Below are positions 47,100-57,649 of a stretch of DNA of 64,000 nt, in pieces (within the stretch, counting starts at the first letter, position 1; every line of letters begins with the position of its first letter). This stretch comes from Reticulitermes lucifugus (Eukaryota > Arthropoda > Insecta > Blattodea > Rhinotermitidae), in NCBI GenBank assembly GCA_026260175.1, contig JAKCWW010001925.1:1-64000 (forward strand), read 5' to 3'. The notes under the pieces were generated by a model. The model had not been told where the DNA came from. It was given only the letters and a program-made list of their open reading frames with translations, and did no database searches. A program made the translations under genes and the position numbers.

Positions 47100-47725
47100 A
47101 ATGTACAAGTTCCCTGAAAAATGCATGTGTGTACCTGAGAAGGATAAAGAATATTGTTGGTCTGTAAGCCAGAACTTTGCGATTTTATAAAGGCAACTAC
47201 GTATTATTACGGTAGTGAAAAGAAGGGGGTTAATATAAAATGAATATGTAGCTTGGGTAGACACAAAAAGCTTACCGAATTGTAGTGGATAAAACCAGTG
47301 AGAACAGCTGCAAAGGACTGCGCAGAAGGTCCAGGATAGAAATGCATTAGCCTTAAAAAAGGGGAAGAGACAAGGACATGTTACAAAGGAAATCATTACA
47401 GTAACGTTTCGGGAATTCACCATTATCTGCAGGTAAATTTACTGAGTAATGTAACTTACACCACTGGAGATTGCTTTGTTAAAGTAGGCGCTCTGGAAAG
47501 AATTAATGATATCGACTGGCTTCTACAGCGTGGATCTATATTAGGCTGTATCAGAGACAGGTTCTTCAAAAGTGGATTTATGAAAATTAAAAAATAAGGG
47601 TTTTTAAAGGTAGATATGACAACGTGTCACACTGGAAATAGTATCGTTAAGATAAGTGCTCTGAAAAGAATTTAACGCACTAGTTAAGACTGGCACACAT
47701 ACATATTCCACTCTGATACAAATCC
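47100..47725. other. No gene; two diverged direct repeats
   Basis: The block near 47456-47522 (ccactggagattgctttgtt ... ctctggaaagaatt ... gactggc) recurs at 47622-47692 (cacactggaaatagtatcgt ... ctctgaaaagaattt ... gactggc). Similarity is roughly 70% by eye. A 115-codon minus frame at 47076-47423 has no known motif. Confidence 0.45.
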
Positions 47726-47729
47726 TCTC

Positions 47730-47890
47730 CGAAAAGGTCCCGTGGAAGTTCAAGAAGGAGATATAACGATAAAATGATGGGCCTTAAACGAATAGGTTTA
47801 AACCATGGAGGTGGATTGAAGTAGCAAAGTATATTGTCCATCAGCAGTCCTTCGTATCACGGAATTGAACCTTCACGTTTCACTAATAGA
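47730..47890 (+). pseudogene. LINE reverse-transcriptase tail relic (short)
   Basis: SRRRYNDKMMGLKRIG and, in the next frame, VDWIEVAKYIVHQQSF parallel PRRRWEDNIKMDLKEIG and VDWIHLAQDRDQW. Only the last part of the tail remains. Confidence 0.45.
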
Positions 47891-48434
47891 CAGTCAATGT
47901 GTCCGCTCTAAAAGCTTGTAAAACTAGACCCAGGATAACCTCTGCAGTAGTCGCACTTAAATGGTTTCCTGGAGACATTTCTAGGTTTTCTGACGTCGAA
48001 AACAGATGAAAACATATTTTGGACTGCTCAATTGATTCTACTGGTACAATATGGCCTTTTCTTCAACTGGAAATAAATGCGCTTAGAAAAGACCACCGAG
48101 AATGAGTCGTCCCGAGAAAGAAAGAACTAACAAACGCAAAGTAGGGCATACTGAATGACTTATGGTTTGCATGAGAAAAGATTAACATAGTGCACTGTAG
48201 AACGCAAAGACTGAAAATAGCTTTCCTACGAAAAGGCCTTCAGTAATGTACACGTCAACGTATCATCCAACATCAGCAAAATTTCAAACTGTCCAAAAAT
48301 ATCTGTAGATATGTAAGGATTATGGACAAAAGTAGTGTAATAATATGGAATAGTAATTGGCATATACTTAGGTAAATCAAAAAGTAAAATCAATATCCTT
48401 TTACTAACCACAAAAAAAGTGAAATATATATAAC

Positions 48435-49190
48435 AGCTGTACTATTCTTCCACATAGTTTCCCTGCAGTTTCGAACACTTTTTTATCCCTCCACATGCTT
48501 CCTGATTCCATCGGAGAAGCAGGATCTAGGATCATCCTGAATCCATGTATACACCGCTTCTTTCACGTCTTGATCGCTGCCAAACCGGCGACGACATAAT
48601 ACCTCTTTAAGTGAACCAAACGCATGAAAGTCGCACGATGCGACAGCAGGACTGTAAGGTGGATGTGGCAGAACCTCGAACTTCAGGTTTCGAATTGTCT
48701 GTATTGTTGCGGCCGCGACATGGGGGCGAGCATTCTCGTGGTGCAAGAGAACAGTTTTTGACAGTAGTCCTCTTCTTTTCTTGCGAATTGCAGGTTTCAG
48801 TTCGTCTGATGTCTAGCACCTCAGAAACTTCAGACACAGTAATCCATCGGTCTTCTCGAATGAGAGCCTTAGCACGATCGATGTGGTATTGAGTGCCTGA
48901 GGTTGACGGGCGACCCGATCGAGCTTCGTTAGACAAGCTTTTCATTCGGATTTAAAAGTTTCTATCCATTCATAAACTCTCTCTGACTCATACAGTAAAC
49001 ACTACCATACTGTGCTAAGTTGTTACGGTGAATATCAGCAGGTTTGACCACTTCTGCCCAAAGAAATCTTAACACCCCTCCTTGTTCAGTGGTGGCAAAA
49101 TCGGAAAGCGAAGCGTCCACGTTTATTCGTACAGTCACCGCTTCAGCCAGAAAGGGAATGGAGTACTGTGCGATGCCTGTTCAAAGTGTA
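48435..49190 (-). pseudogene. Mariner transposase with internal deletion
   Basis: The minus strand starts with the DNA-binding part (VLRFLWAEVVKPADIHRNNL, LAQYGS, then NEARSGRPSTSGTQYHIDRA and ALIREDRWITVSEVSEVLDI). It then jumps to PAIRKKRRGLLSKTVLLHHE and NARPHVAAATIQTIRNLKFE, HPPYSPAVASCDFHAFGSLK and EAVYTWIQDDPRSCFSDGIR. The part between, which would hold the first catalytic Asp (GDETW block), is gone: about 750 bp remain of the usual ~1 kb coding length. The second acid is Glu instead of Asp (codon complementary to 48735-48737); the third (CDF) is kept. The last half is an open run of 87 codons, so decay is moderate. It resembles the SETMAR-like mariner group of insects. Confidence 0.9.
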
Positions 49191-49194
49191 ATAA

Positions 49195-49880
49195 TAGCGC
49201 ATAATATACATTATTATCACACTATATAGTCCACTTTAAATTCTTGCTTATTTTAGTATAAAAAGATAGAAATATAATCAATGAAAATGTGTAGCCTAAA
49301 CTGTAATAATGATCTATTTTGAAAGGCTTTTTAATTATCTTGAATGCTCATTTACTTTTGTGTGTTTTTGTTTGCAGACAGGACTCTCATATGCGGGGTT
49401 GCATTCTCGAAAATCGCTGCGGATATATAACACGTCAGTTGGAAAAATTGTAACATGATATACTAACGATTGCTTACCAAAAAGGGCAAACCAAATTAGA
49501 ATTAAATTACGCATTAATAGACCCACATTTATACTTATTAAGAGACAAAAGTAATAGATAATTATATAGTATACATTAAAATAATGCGAATATTACTAAA
49601 AATGCACTATAGAAAGAAAGATCTTTTCTTTGATTTCTGATCTCTCTATCTAATAAAAGTTTATACATTCGACCTTCGGCAATTAGCATCGTCGTGTGAC
49701 AATGTTTTGAAATAATCCGCAGTTCTATTTCCAGGATGACTAATATTTAATAAGAATGCGCCAAAATATATAGGCTATGTACCCTGAAATGGCGATTCAA
49801 TGTACGCGGAAACAACTTCATTATTTTAAAAACTACTACAAGAAACATGACGTTAGGCACCGCATATAAAAATTTTCAAT
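49195..49880. other. No gene seen
   Basis: AT-rich DNA between the mariner and the LINE; short chance frames only. Confidence 0.45.
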
Positions 49881-50166
49881 CTGTCGCTGTCGAAAATGAC
49901 TAGACGGGTGATGAGAGTTCCCGTCCCCTCTCCCCCTGATGACACAGACGAAAATTACTATCTCGTTCTACGAGAAAATTGAAGCCTTAAATGGCCGTCA
50001 CGAGGCTCAGTTTTAGCCAATAAAACTCAAGTCCGGGCCGGCAATCATTGAGATGGTTACAAGGCACACCGAGCCTACTGCTTTTCTCCCGCAAGCGAGT
50101 CTACGTTAACCACCCCGCTGAGTTTCAGGGTGCCATTCGGTGTCTCACGGTCTGCAGGGTTCCACG
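49881..50166. repeat. Left arm of 286-bp inverted duplication
   Basis: This arm is complementary to 51619-51904 over its whole length without gaps. By hand I count about 22 mismatches in 286 positions (roughly 92% identity). The sequence is LINE ORF2 between endonuclease and RT (readable end: VNHPAEFQGAIRCLTVCR). Similarity stops sharply at both ends. Confidence 0.95.
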
Positions 50167-51618
50167 CCCAAACGGTACACCGAGAAAAGCTTTGAACCAA
50201 CTTCCGCAAAGGGCTTTTTCCGTCTTCGTCAAGGTATACAACGCGGTTCTTCGCACGTAGTACTTCCCAACCATGAGGTCTCCATCCTGAAACCCTGGAT
50301 CCACACGGCACTGCCGCTGTCTTATCTTCCCATAATTCTAATGGACATCATGGGCAAATAGTTTGAAAAGATGTCATTCAATATGATTATGATTGAGGTA
50401 AGCGGGATCCTTCGTGATGAGCATTATGGGTTCAGACACAAACATAGCACGTCTCTACAGCTAGTCCTCTTCGTTTAAACATTGACCAGGAATTTCGCGA
50501 GAACGGATTAACAGGCTCACGTTCCTAGATATGGCTAAGACTTTCGATACCGTATGTGCCCATGGTTTCCTCTACAAGATAATCGTCCTTAAATTCCCCA
50601 CGTACCTTGTAAACCAAATCTTTCTACCTGCATGCCTGGACGTTCAAATCGTCCTTCCAAACAGCCACATCCACTCATTGTGGCATGCGGACTGGCGTGT
50701 CACAGGATGGACTAATTTTCCCCGTCCAGTTCAGTCTGTATGTCAACGAATTCCCTGCGCCATCCTGCCAATTCGAGTAGGCCCTATACGCGGACGACCG
50801 GCCTTCATAGCCACGTTTCGCTAGAGAGCGCTCCTCATTAGCGACCTAGAGCCATATCTCAGATACATAGTGTTGTTGCTGAAAGAATGGAGACAGCTTC
50901 GACGTTTAAAAGAGCACTGTGATGCTCTTTGCAAAGGCCGGTAAGCGTATTTCCATTTTCCGAGAAGTACAGCCCTTCGGGGATCCAATCCATTGGGTCG
51001 TCAGAGCACGTTATCTTGACGTGGCACTTGATACACTACTAAACTGGTCGCCTCATATCGATCAGGTCAGAAAGAAAGCTACCCATAAACTGGGAGTGTT
51101 GTGTCCTATCCTAAACAGGAGGAGTTCGCGCTCCATCAGAAAAGGCGCTCTACTCTATAAGCAACTCATCCGTCCAATTTTGGACTATGCAAGACCCAGC
51201 TTGAGGAAGCTGAAGGTGCTTTAATCCAAGTCTCTTCGCATTACTACCGGTTTACCTTGATATATCGGTAAAAGGGAAAACACGAGGATGTTGGAGTTAC
51301 ATTCTTCGCAGACCACGTCAGAGCCAAAACCGAGAGTTTCAATTCTGAAGTAGGTGGTGTGGGGAACATCTCAATTCGGCAACTCGGCAGATTCTCACGC
51401 TGAGAGAAGATTGATCCAGGTCGCCTGAAGCGCAAGTTTACAATGACTGAGGTCAGCAGGCCATTCCAGTCAAAAGTCCCTTCCTCTGGCTTCTAACGTA
51501 TAACTTATTTTCTTACTTTTTCTACTTGCTTACATGCCATGCTGCTCACATTAACCCGCGTTTCTTCAAATCATACTTCTTCGCTCTTGCTCTGATGTAG
51601 AATCTTTCAGTGCCTGAC
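49881..51618 (+). pseudogene. Jockey-like LINE, 3' half (linker, RT, tail)
   Basis: The plus strand codes for the second half of ORF2 of a Jockey-like non-LTR retrotransposon. Seen in order: the linker VNHPAEFQGAIRCLTVCR; PNGTPRKALNQLPQRAFSVF; motif A LDMAKTFDTV near 50522-50554; the catalytic YADD at 50787-50798; the thumb SPHIDQVRKKATHKLGVL, RSIRKGALLYKQLIRPILDY; and the tail DHVRAKTESFNSEVGGVGN. A stop at about 51494-51496 (after VPSSGF) suits the natural end of ORF2; some 3' UTR may follow to 51618. ORF1 and endonuclease are missing on this side but present in the opposite orientation at 51.6-54.5 kb. Several stops and frame changes make it inactive, although the YADD box survives. Confidence 0.85.
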
Positions 51619-51904
51619 CGTGGAGCCCTGCAGACCGTGAGACACAAAATGGCACCCTGAAACTCAGCGGGGTGGTTAACTTATACTCGCTTGCGGGAGA
51701 AAAGCAGTAGGCTCGGTGTGCCTTCTAACCATCTCAATGACTGCCAGCCCGGACAAGTGGTTTATTGGACAAAACTGAGCCTCGTGACGGCCATATAAGG
51801 CTTAAATTTTCTCGGAGGACGAGATAGTAATTCTCGTCTGTGTCATCAGGGGGAGAGGGGATGGGAACTCTCATCATCCGTCTAGTCATTTTCGACAGGG
51901 ACAG
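51619..51904. repeat. Right arm of 286-bp inverted duplication
   Basis: Mirror of 49881-50166 with equal length. On this side the LINE sequence continues beyond the arm (toward higher coordinates) into endonuclease and ORF1, whereas left of 49881 no LINE sequence is seen. So this arm is likely the original and the left arm the copy. Confidence 0.95.
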
Positions 51905-54480
51905 ATCCTAGCGATAAAGGGTTTCCAGCGTGTCGCTAAATTGAAATTTTTCCTCCCATTCGCTGGCGTATCACTGACCTCTGTAGAGGATTGACCTGAG
52001 CTTTCAGAGCAGGTTCTTTGTGATTTGGGGACTGTCAGTCGTAACGCGGGCCACTCATAGGAGCAGACATTGTTAGCGTATCGAGATTAGCACTGGACAT
52101 TTTATCAACATGCATGTCGATTGTCACTTCGTTCGGTAATGCCGGGTTGGAAGGAATGTCAGTTTCCCAGACAGGCCTGAAATTTGGCACAGTCGGTCCG
52201 CCTAAAATTGGGACGGTCTTGTTGGTTGAGGAAGGAAGAACGACATATTTTATTGAAAAGTACAGTAAATTGATCGATCTCAATTCCGATCACGTGGTCA
52301 GGTACACTGGGGTAATTATGTAGTTTGCAAATACGAAGTTCAGAGTATCGGGGTGACAGAAAAGTTGGGTGGAATGATGTTTGTGTGCCCCGTCTTTAAA
52401 TATGAGAGGAAGTTTCGTTAACTTAGTTACGCAGGTTCCATGTAATTATTAGTCTAGTTTACGTGCTTGTTATTCAGGTCTCCGTCGTCAGGATGGGAGC
52501 TCCCCGCGAAGACAGGCAGACACGTCCGATTCGATTAGGGCCTGGCAGGGCGAGAGGTAAACTGACAGGAAATACACGTGTTTGTTGGCCAAAATTGACT
52601 ACATGTCAATTTCCTCCAGATGCCTCAGGCACAGGAAGGCAATGCCGTAGCGATCTATACATCAAGGAACCCGTCTTACTCTTCCACTACCCAGGAATAA
52701 CAGGTCTGTTAGCGCGAAACGTATTTTGCAATTCGAAAGTTTTGTCCAGGCAAGTGATACGTCTCATTTAAGAGTCGTATATCTACCTCTACGCGGTAGT
52801 CACAGGGGTCTCTTTGGGGTCTTCCGTGACATTGGGCGCAGACTCGGTAGTCCTGCCCATCTTCCTGGCGCTGGTCACTTAGGTCTGTTTAGGGGCTTCT
52901 GTGACCCGCCCGAGAGTGGATTTGGCTAAATGTGGAGTAACCGTAAAAAGACGACCCCTCGAAAGACGTGGTTCGATTAAGGTCCCAGACACTCCTGCTC
53001 TGCAAAAGAAACCGCACGAGCCGCCTTCGGCGCGGTAGGTCTGCTGGTCGCGCCACCCTCTTCGTGCCTTCGCTTGGCTCTCTTTTGCAAGCGACGCCTT
53101 CACCTATTTACCACTTAGCAGAGCCCGGGTAATTGGCCGTGTGTTTGCTCCCGCAGCTACAGCATTTAAGCTGCTGCTTTGTGGTCGAGTACTCTCCGAA
53201 AATGTGACCCTCACCACAAAGAAATCACCAGGGCGCGTATCAGCATTTACGTTGCGTTTGGCCGAAGTGCTGGCAACTCGTGTATCGCAGAGCGACCTTT
53301 GGTGTTATGTACCTCTCCATAGAAACTTGCAGGCCCAAGATTTCCGTCAGAGAACGCACTCTGGACAATTCAGGATCTCATGCTACCGACACTACAATAT
53401 GCGGAGTCAGGTGACGGTTTCTGGAATGGACTTGGTCGCGATACCCGAAGCGGTTTTGAATGACTTGCTGGACACGAATACTTAAGGCTTCTAGCTTCCA
53501 CCAGGTGAAAATCTCAGGCATTTTTATGGTCAATTTTTAACTAGTAGACCCAAACAGCGAACTTCCGGGAGTGACAAAGTGTGGAAACTTACATCCTTGC
53601 TTCCATCAAGGGATCGCAGAGGTCTGACCATGGCTCTGAAGCCATCGGCGGTCTCCGGCACACTCATCAGTCTTTCCACCTGAACCTGGGCCGAGAATTC
53701 TATGTTACATAGTGCCCTAAAGCATATCTGGAAACCACGCTTGTCGGTGACGCCTTAATCAAAGATTGATGTTTTGTTGGGTCGTTCGTCTGTTGGAACA
53801 TATTAGTTAATGACCATTTCGGCGTTTGAAGTTGTTCCAGTTGACATGCTGCACACAGAACCGGTCATGTCTTCAAGAAACTTGCGCATTGTGGTTGTCT
53901 CGTGGCTGCCTCAGAGGAGGTAGCAAATTATTGTGTCCAAACCCTTGGCTGCCGGCTTGGGCGGGCCAACTGTCTCTTGTGGGTTGGCGCGCCCCGCAGC
54001 TTGCGCCCGTTCTCTCTCGGAAGTGCTGAGTTGCTGGCTGCACTTAGCATACTATTCGTTCGTAGTTCCCAGGGTCTCGAACCCGTCTTCAGATACTTGA
54101 CCGGGCGCTGGATGTTTCGTGGCGTGTTCCGTCAAGCCATCCGAGCTCGTATGCTTTCCTCTTGAGCGCAAGCTGCTCTCTTCTTTCCGAGAGGGTTGGG
54201 CCACACTGCCGGCCCGCGAAACGGTTGACAGGCGCTTACTGGGCGCACGCTGTAGACTTTGTTCTTGCTGGGCCCAAGGGCCTTCTTTTACTTCGCTGCC
54301 GTGGCTTTTCTCATTTCTCTAAGGAGGGCTGGGAAAACTCAAAATTTGAAATAGCCTTGATAAAGCCTAGTTCCTATTGCTGTAGCATGGCGCTTACAGC
54401 AGGGAACTCTCCTTCCTCTTTCAATGCTCCCTGCGATCCACAAGAGGGCTAGAGGTAGCTCAACAGTAGATAGGATCTCT
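51619..54480 (-). pseudogene. Jockey-like LINE, 5' half (ORF1, endonuclease, linker)
   Basis: On the minus strand ORF1 remnants lie at about 54.3-53.1 kb. The zinc knuckles are readable near 53281-53243 (YTSCQHFGQTQRKC, cf. CxxCxxxGHxxxxC with some residues lost) and 53170-53111 (LKCCSCGSKHTANYPGSAKW). ORF2 follows: a shortened endonuclease region near 52.8-52.3 kb, then SNPALPNEVTIDMHVDKMSS and PALKAQVNPLQRSVIRQR of the linker, ending in VNHPAEFQGAILCLTVCR inside the right inverted arm. It breaks off abruptly at 51619. The GC-richer composition at 52.4-54.5 kb reflects this coding sequence. Stops and frame changes are numerous. A LINE lacking its 3' end is unusual, since reverse transcription starts there; inversion explains it (see findings). 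Confidence 0.75.
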
Positions 54481-54544
54481 CATTTCTCGCGCTGTGCTCA
54501 GTACAAGTAACTGTTCTACAGCACTCCACAGTCGGGCAAACTTT

Positions 54545-54800
54545 ACTCCGAAAATCCCTCTTCCGTATAGATTGAATCGCTGGAACCCCAGGGTACACAA
54601 TCTATACCTAATTGACTAGCGTCGGAGTCACAACCGAATACCGTTCCGTTTGTAACAACGTATCCACCTTTTCCCAGCATTCCTCTTGGAATGCTTGACC
54701 CTTGAATATGGGATCGAGAAGTTGTTACGGAACTTCGGTAACCAACTACCATCCTACGCCGCGTAACGTGCCAGAAGAGAGAGGTCCTCATCGACACCTA
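54545..54800 (-). repeat. FWxVT-type interspersed repeat relic
   Basis: An 84-codon minus-strand frame reads SLFWHVTRRRMVVGYRSS, then SHIQGSSIPRGM, parallel to the repeat I know as LFWDVTQRRLVVSYRRFG ... SHLQGSS.PR. It lies just outside the 5' end of the LINE half. It is a sibling family of the repeat at 13.99 kb. Not evidence for a working protein. Confidence 0.6.
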
Positions 54801-54804
54801 GGCG

Positions 54805-57395
54805 GAAGCAAAAATATTGTTGTTTACTGCTAACCAAAACCTTTATATAACCGTACCGAAATGGGACGCGGCGAGAAAAACTTTATGGAAATTAAAAGTC
54901 GAAGATTTCGCTCTTCTTGGATACAACAGTGCAATAAGAGGTAATCATGTCTGGTTTGGATGCAACGTACTTTCCACATCTTCTAGGGTATAAATATTCA
55001 CAATAGACAGTACACCCTTGAAAGTGAGGACAATATGTTGCCTCGAAACATCTGCATCCTGTTACCTATTGATGTATTTTCATATCGCTGAATTATTCAT
55101 CTAAGACTCGATATTTAAAAGTTGTTACTCTTTTGAAAGAATACAATAAAAAGACTGTGGTGAAATGGTAGCAAAACACCATATATTCTTAACCTCTGAT
55201 AAAAGAGATATAAGGGCAAGTGAACTACCAGTTACATATTCCAACCGTTTTAACACTGCTTTAAACAGCATTGGCACTCTCTGAATACCAGACGAGCTGT
55301 CGCTGGTAGCTAACAACTTTATTCATTCTCCGACCAGCAATCGAACCCCGCTAGACCAGACGATTTAATTACGTTGTGACTGGGATATCGGTGCTTATGT
55401 ATTGTTGTATATATACTGGATAGATAAGATATGATATGTTCATTACGAATTTTCACTCGTACCCTAACGAGGGGCGCAAACACTGACTTCTCTTGTGTAA
55501 GTCTAAAGTGGCTTGGTTATGGCTGGACAACCGAGTAGGCGTTGTTTAACTAACGGCAAAGACAAGAGAGTTTTCTGTTTTTCAACCTGTTCAGACGTGT
55601 TCTGCAGCTCATCTACTTTCTGTTCAATTGATAATGGGCTTATTCGACGGCGCAGAGCGGTTGCGGCGTGAATCTCCTTACTGCCCTCTGTATAGTGCCG
55701 GTATTAGGAATGGGTATAGCTATAATTCCACCTCCGCATATGCCTTCCTCGCCTGCACAGGGGACTATTTACTTTACCTTGTACGAGTATGTAACCCATA
55801 TTTAGCAGCGGTAGCACAAGGGAAGCTATGAGATAAATTTCAGGGTTTTCTGTAGCGTAACGTGCGGCCAGAAACAAGACAGTTCAAGTGGGAACTAAAA
55901 TAGACCTTCGACATTTCTCCAAGTACAGGTGCAGAGACCACAGTGCTGTGAAGTAATGAACGTTTCTCTAATGCTGGGATCGCTGAACTGTGTCAGGGGA
56001 CCGGTGGCAGCAAGTACTTGAGTGCTTCCAAATGTCGCCGACTCCGTATGGGATTGATGGAGAGGAAGGAACATTTTGATTTGTACACTTTTCCCTTTTC
56101 TGCAACGAATCGTATCCATTCGGATGCACTCTACAATATGAACATTTGTGTTGCACATGCGCATTAATCTGTGTCGAATATTTTTAGCAGAGAGACTTGC
56201 CCCATGAGGCATAAATTAAGATGTCACATTAATTGTACTAAAATAAATTATTTTAAACTTATTTCCTCATGCCGCTGTTTAATGAGGTGCAATTCTATTT
56301 CTGATTACAGTTACACTTTTATTCACTAGCATTCAAATATGGCATAAGTTGGAAAAGAGCTTGTCGTTAAAACAGATTCAGAGAAACATTCCGTTACTGC
56401 ACAAGCCTTTCGCTTGACTCTAATTATCTTCAAATCGACATTATACCACTCACAAAAACGCGTGTTTTTCTCATCTGATTCTCTATTCTTCTTTCTTCCC
56501 CTCTTACTTCATCACCTTCTCTTCCTTCTCACGTTTGAAACTGATAACATATTAAAAGTTTTATCCTTAACCAACTTGTCTGTGCAAAACCTTGCACTTG
56601 ATTTATTACTCTTCCATTTATAAAATCCATCAAACCGTTATTACAGGTATCGGAAATACAGTACAGCATTTAAATAAGGTATATCAGTTTCTGAAAGTTG
56701 TGGAACAAAGTGGACAACACTGTTATCGAAGACTATCTCTTATTGTCTTAAGCTTTATCATGTTACAAACTTTTTCACTTCTCAGCGAGCAGTATCTAGT
56801 AGTGTACTATTAACGATAATGGAAACTGTAGTGCGAATAGCTGCCAGGCGTAAATAATGGAAGGTCGCCTGTAGGTGTATGAGTCCGGTACACAAGTTAT
56901 GAACACTTGAAAAAAGTACTAAAGGGTTTTTAAGAAAATACGATTAGGAATATCGCAGGCAGAATAAATGATATTCTTGAGATGTTTAGCTGGAATTTCA
57001 AGACCACAACAGTGCCGCTACAGTAGCAGTCAGTGAGAAAAATTAAATTTGGTGAATGACATACATAAGTATTAGATATTCAAGGAAATTTACAGGAAGA
57101 GAATAAGCGAGAACGGGTATCAATATAAATTTTCAAAATGTAGTTCTAAATGAAACGGCTTGTTTAAAAACAAAGAAAAAGTGTGAGTAAACAATTTGAG
57201 AGGGCCGTATATTCCGAATAACTGAGCATTTTCAAATGGAAACTAGAAATTAAAGTGACTGTGTAATCAGCACGTATATTTACGTTCAAATATAAAATGT
57301 GAAGTTTCAGATATCGGCACCATAAACTCAGAAATGCTGCTTACTTTTTAGAGGAAATAGTTATGCCACCTCTCTGAACACCTAAAGCTGAAAAT
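54805..57395. other. No recognised gene; a few longer frames
   Basis: A minus-strand frame of 105 codons at 55895-56212 (MPHGASLSAKNIRHRLMRMC...) is the longest here and is in a locally GC-richer patch, but I recognise no family. A tRNA-like ggttcgattgctgg (minus) occurs near 55325-55345 without other SINE support. A pyrimidine-rich stretch lies near 56480-56540. Confidence 0.45.
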
Positions 57396-57399
57396 ATGC

Positions 57400-57645
57400 C
57401 GTAATAATATTTCACCCACTATTCAATGTTGACGCGAACTTCGGTCTCGTGGAGTAGAAAGAAAATTTAAATAAAGGTAGTTTGGAAGAAGGTACCAAAT
57501 ATAACATATGACGTGCAACAGAGGAAGTGCCAGGAACTTGGACAATACTACATATTAAAAGTGAATGAAATTTACTCGTCGCCAAAAATTCAAATCAAAT
57601 CAAGGAAGTTGAAAAAGTTTTGTGGAACGAATTAGAATGGCATAA
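57400..57645 (+). pseudogene. LINE reverse-transcriptase tail relic (faint)
   Basis: EEVPGTWTILHIKSE and, in the next frame, NEIYSSPKIQIKSRKLKKFC parallel DEVTGEWRKLHNEEL and DLYSSPNIIR.IKSRRLRW. The GRPRRRW end is missing. Confidence 0.45.
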
Positions 57646-57649
57646 AAAA

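Noticed and set aside
47890-48000. Another SINE-B copy
   Set aside because: A few phrases (gacccaggataacctctgca; cttaaatggtttcctggaga) recall family B, but the order cannot be followed into the head or the distal part.
49881-51904. The two 286-bp arms as terminal inverted repeats of a large DNA transposon
   Set aside because: The arms are LINE ORF2 coding sequence in frame with their neighbours, and the inner part is LINE RT, not a transposase.
49881-54480. Twin-primed (5'-inverted) LINE insertion
   Set aside because: Twin priming places the inverted 5' segment upstream of the 3' segment. Here it lies downstream of the 3' end, and the duplicated segment flanks the inner piece on both sides.
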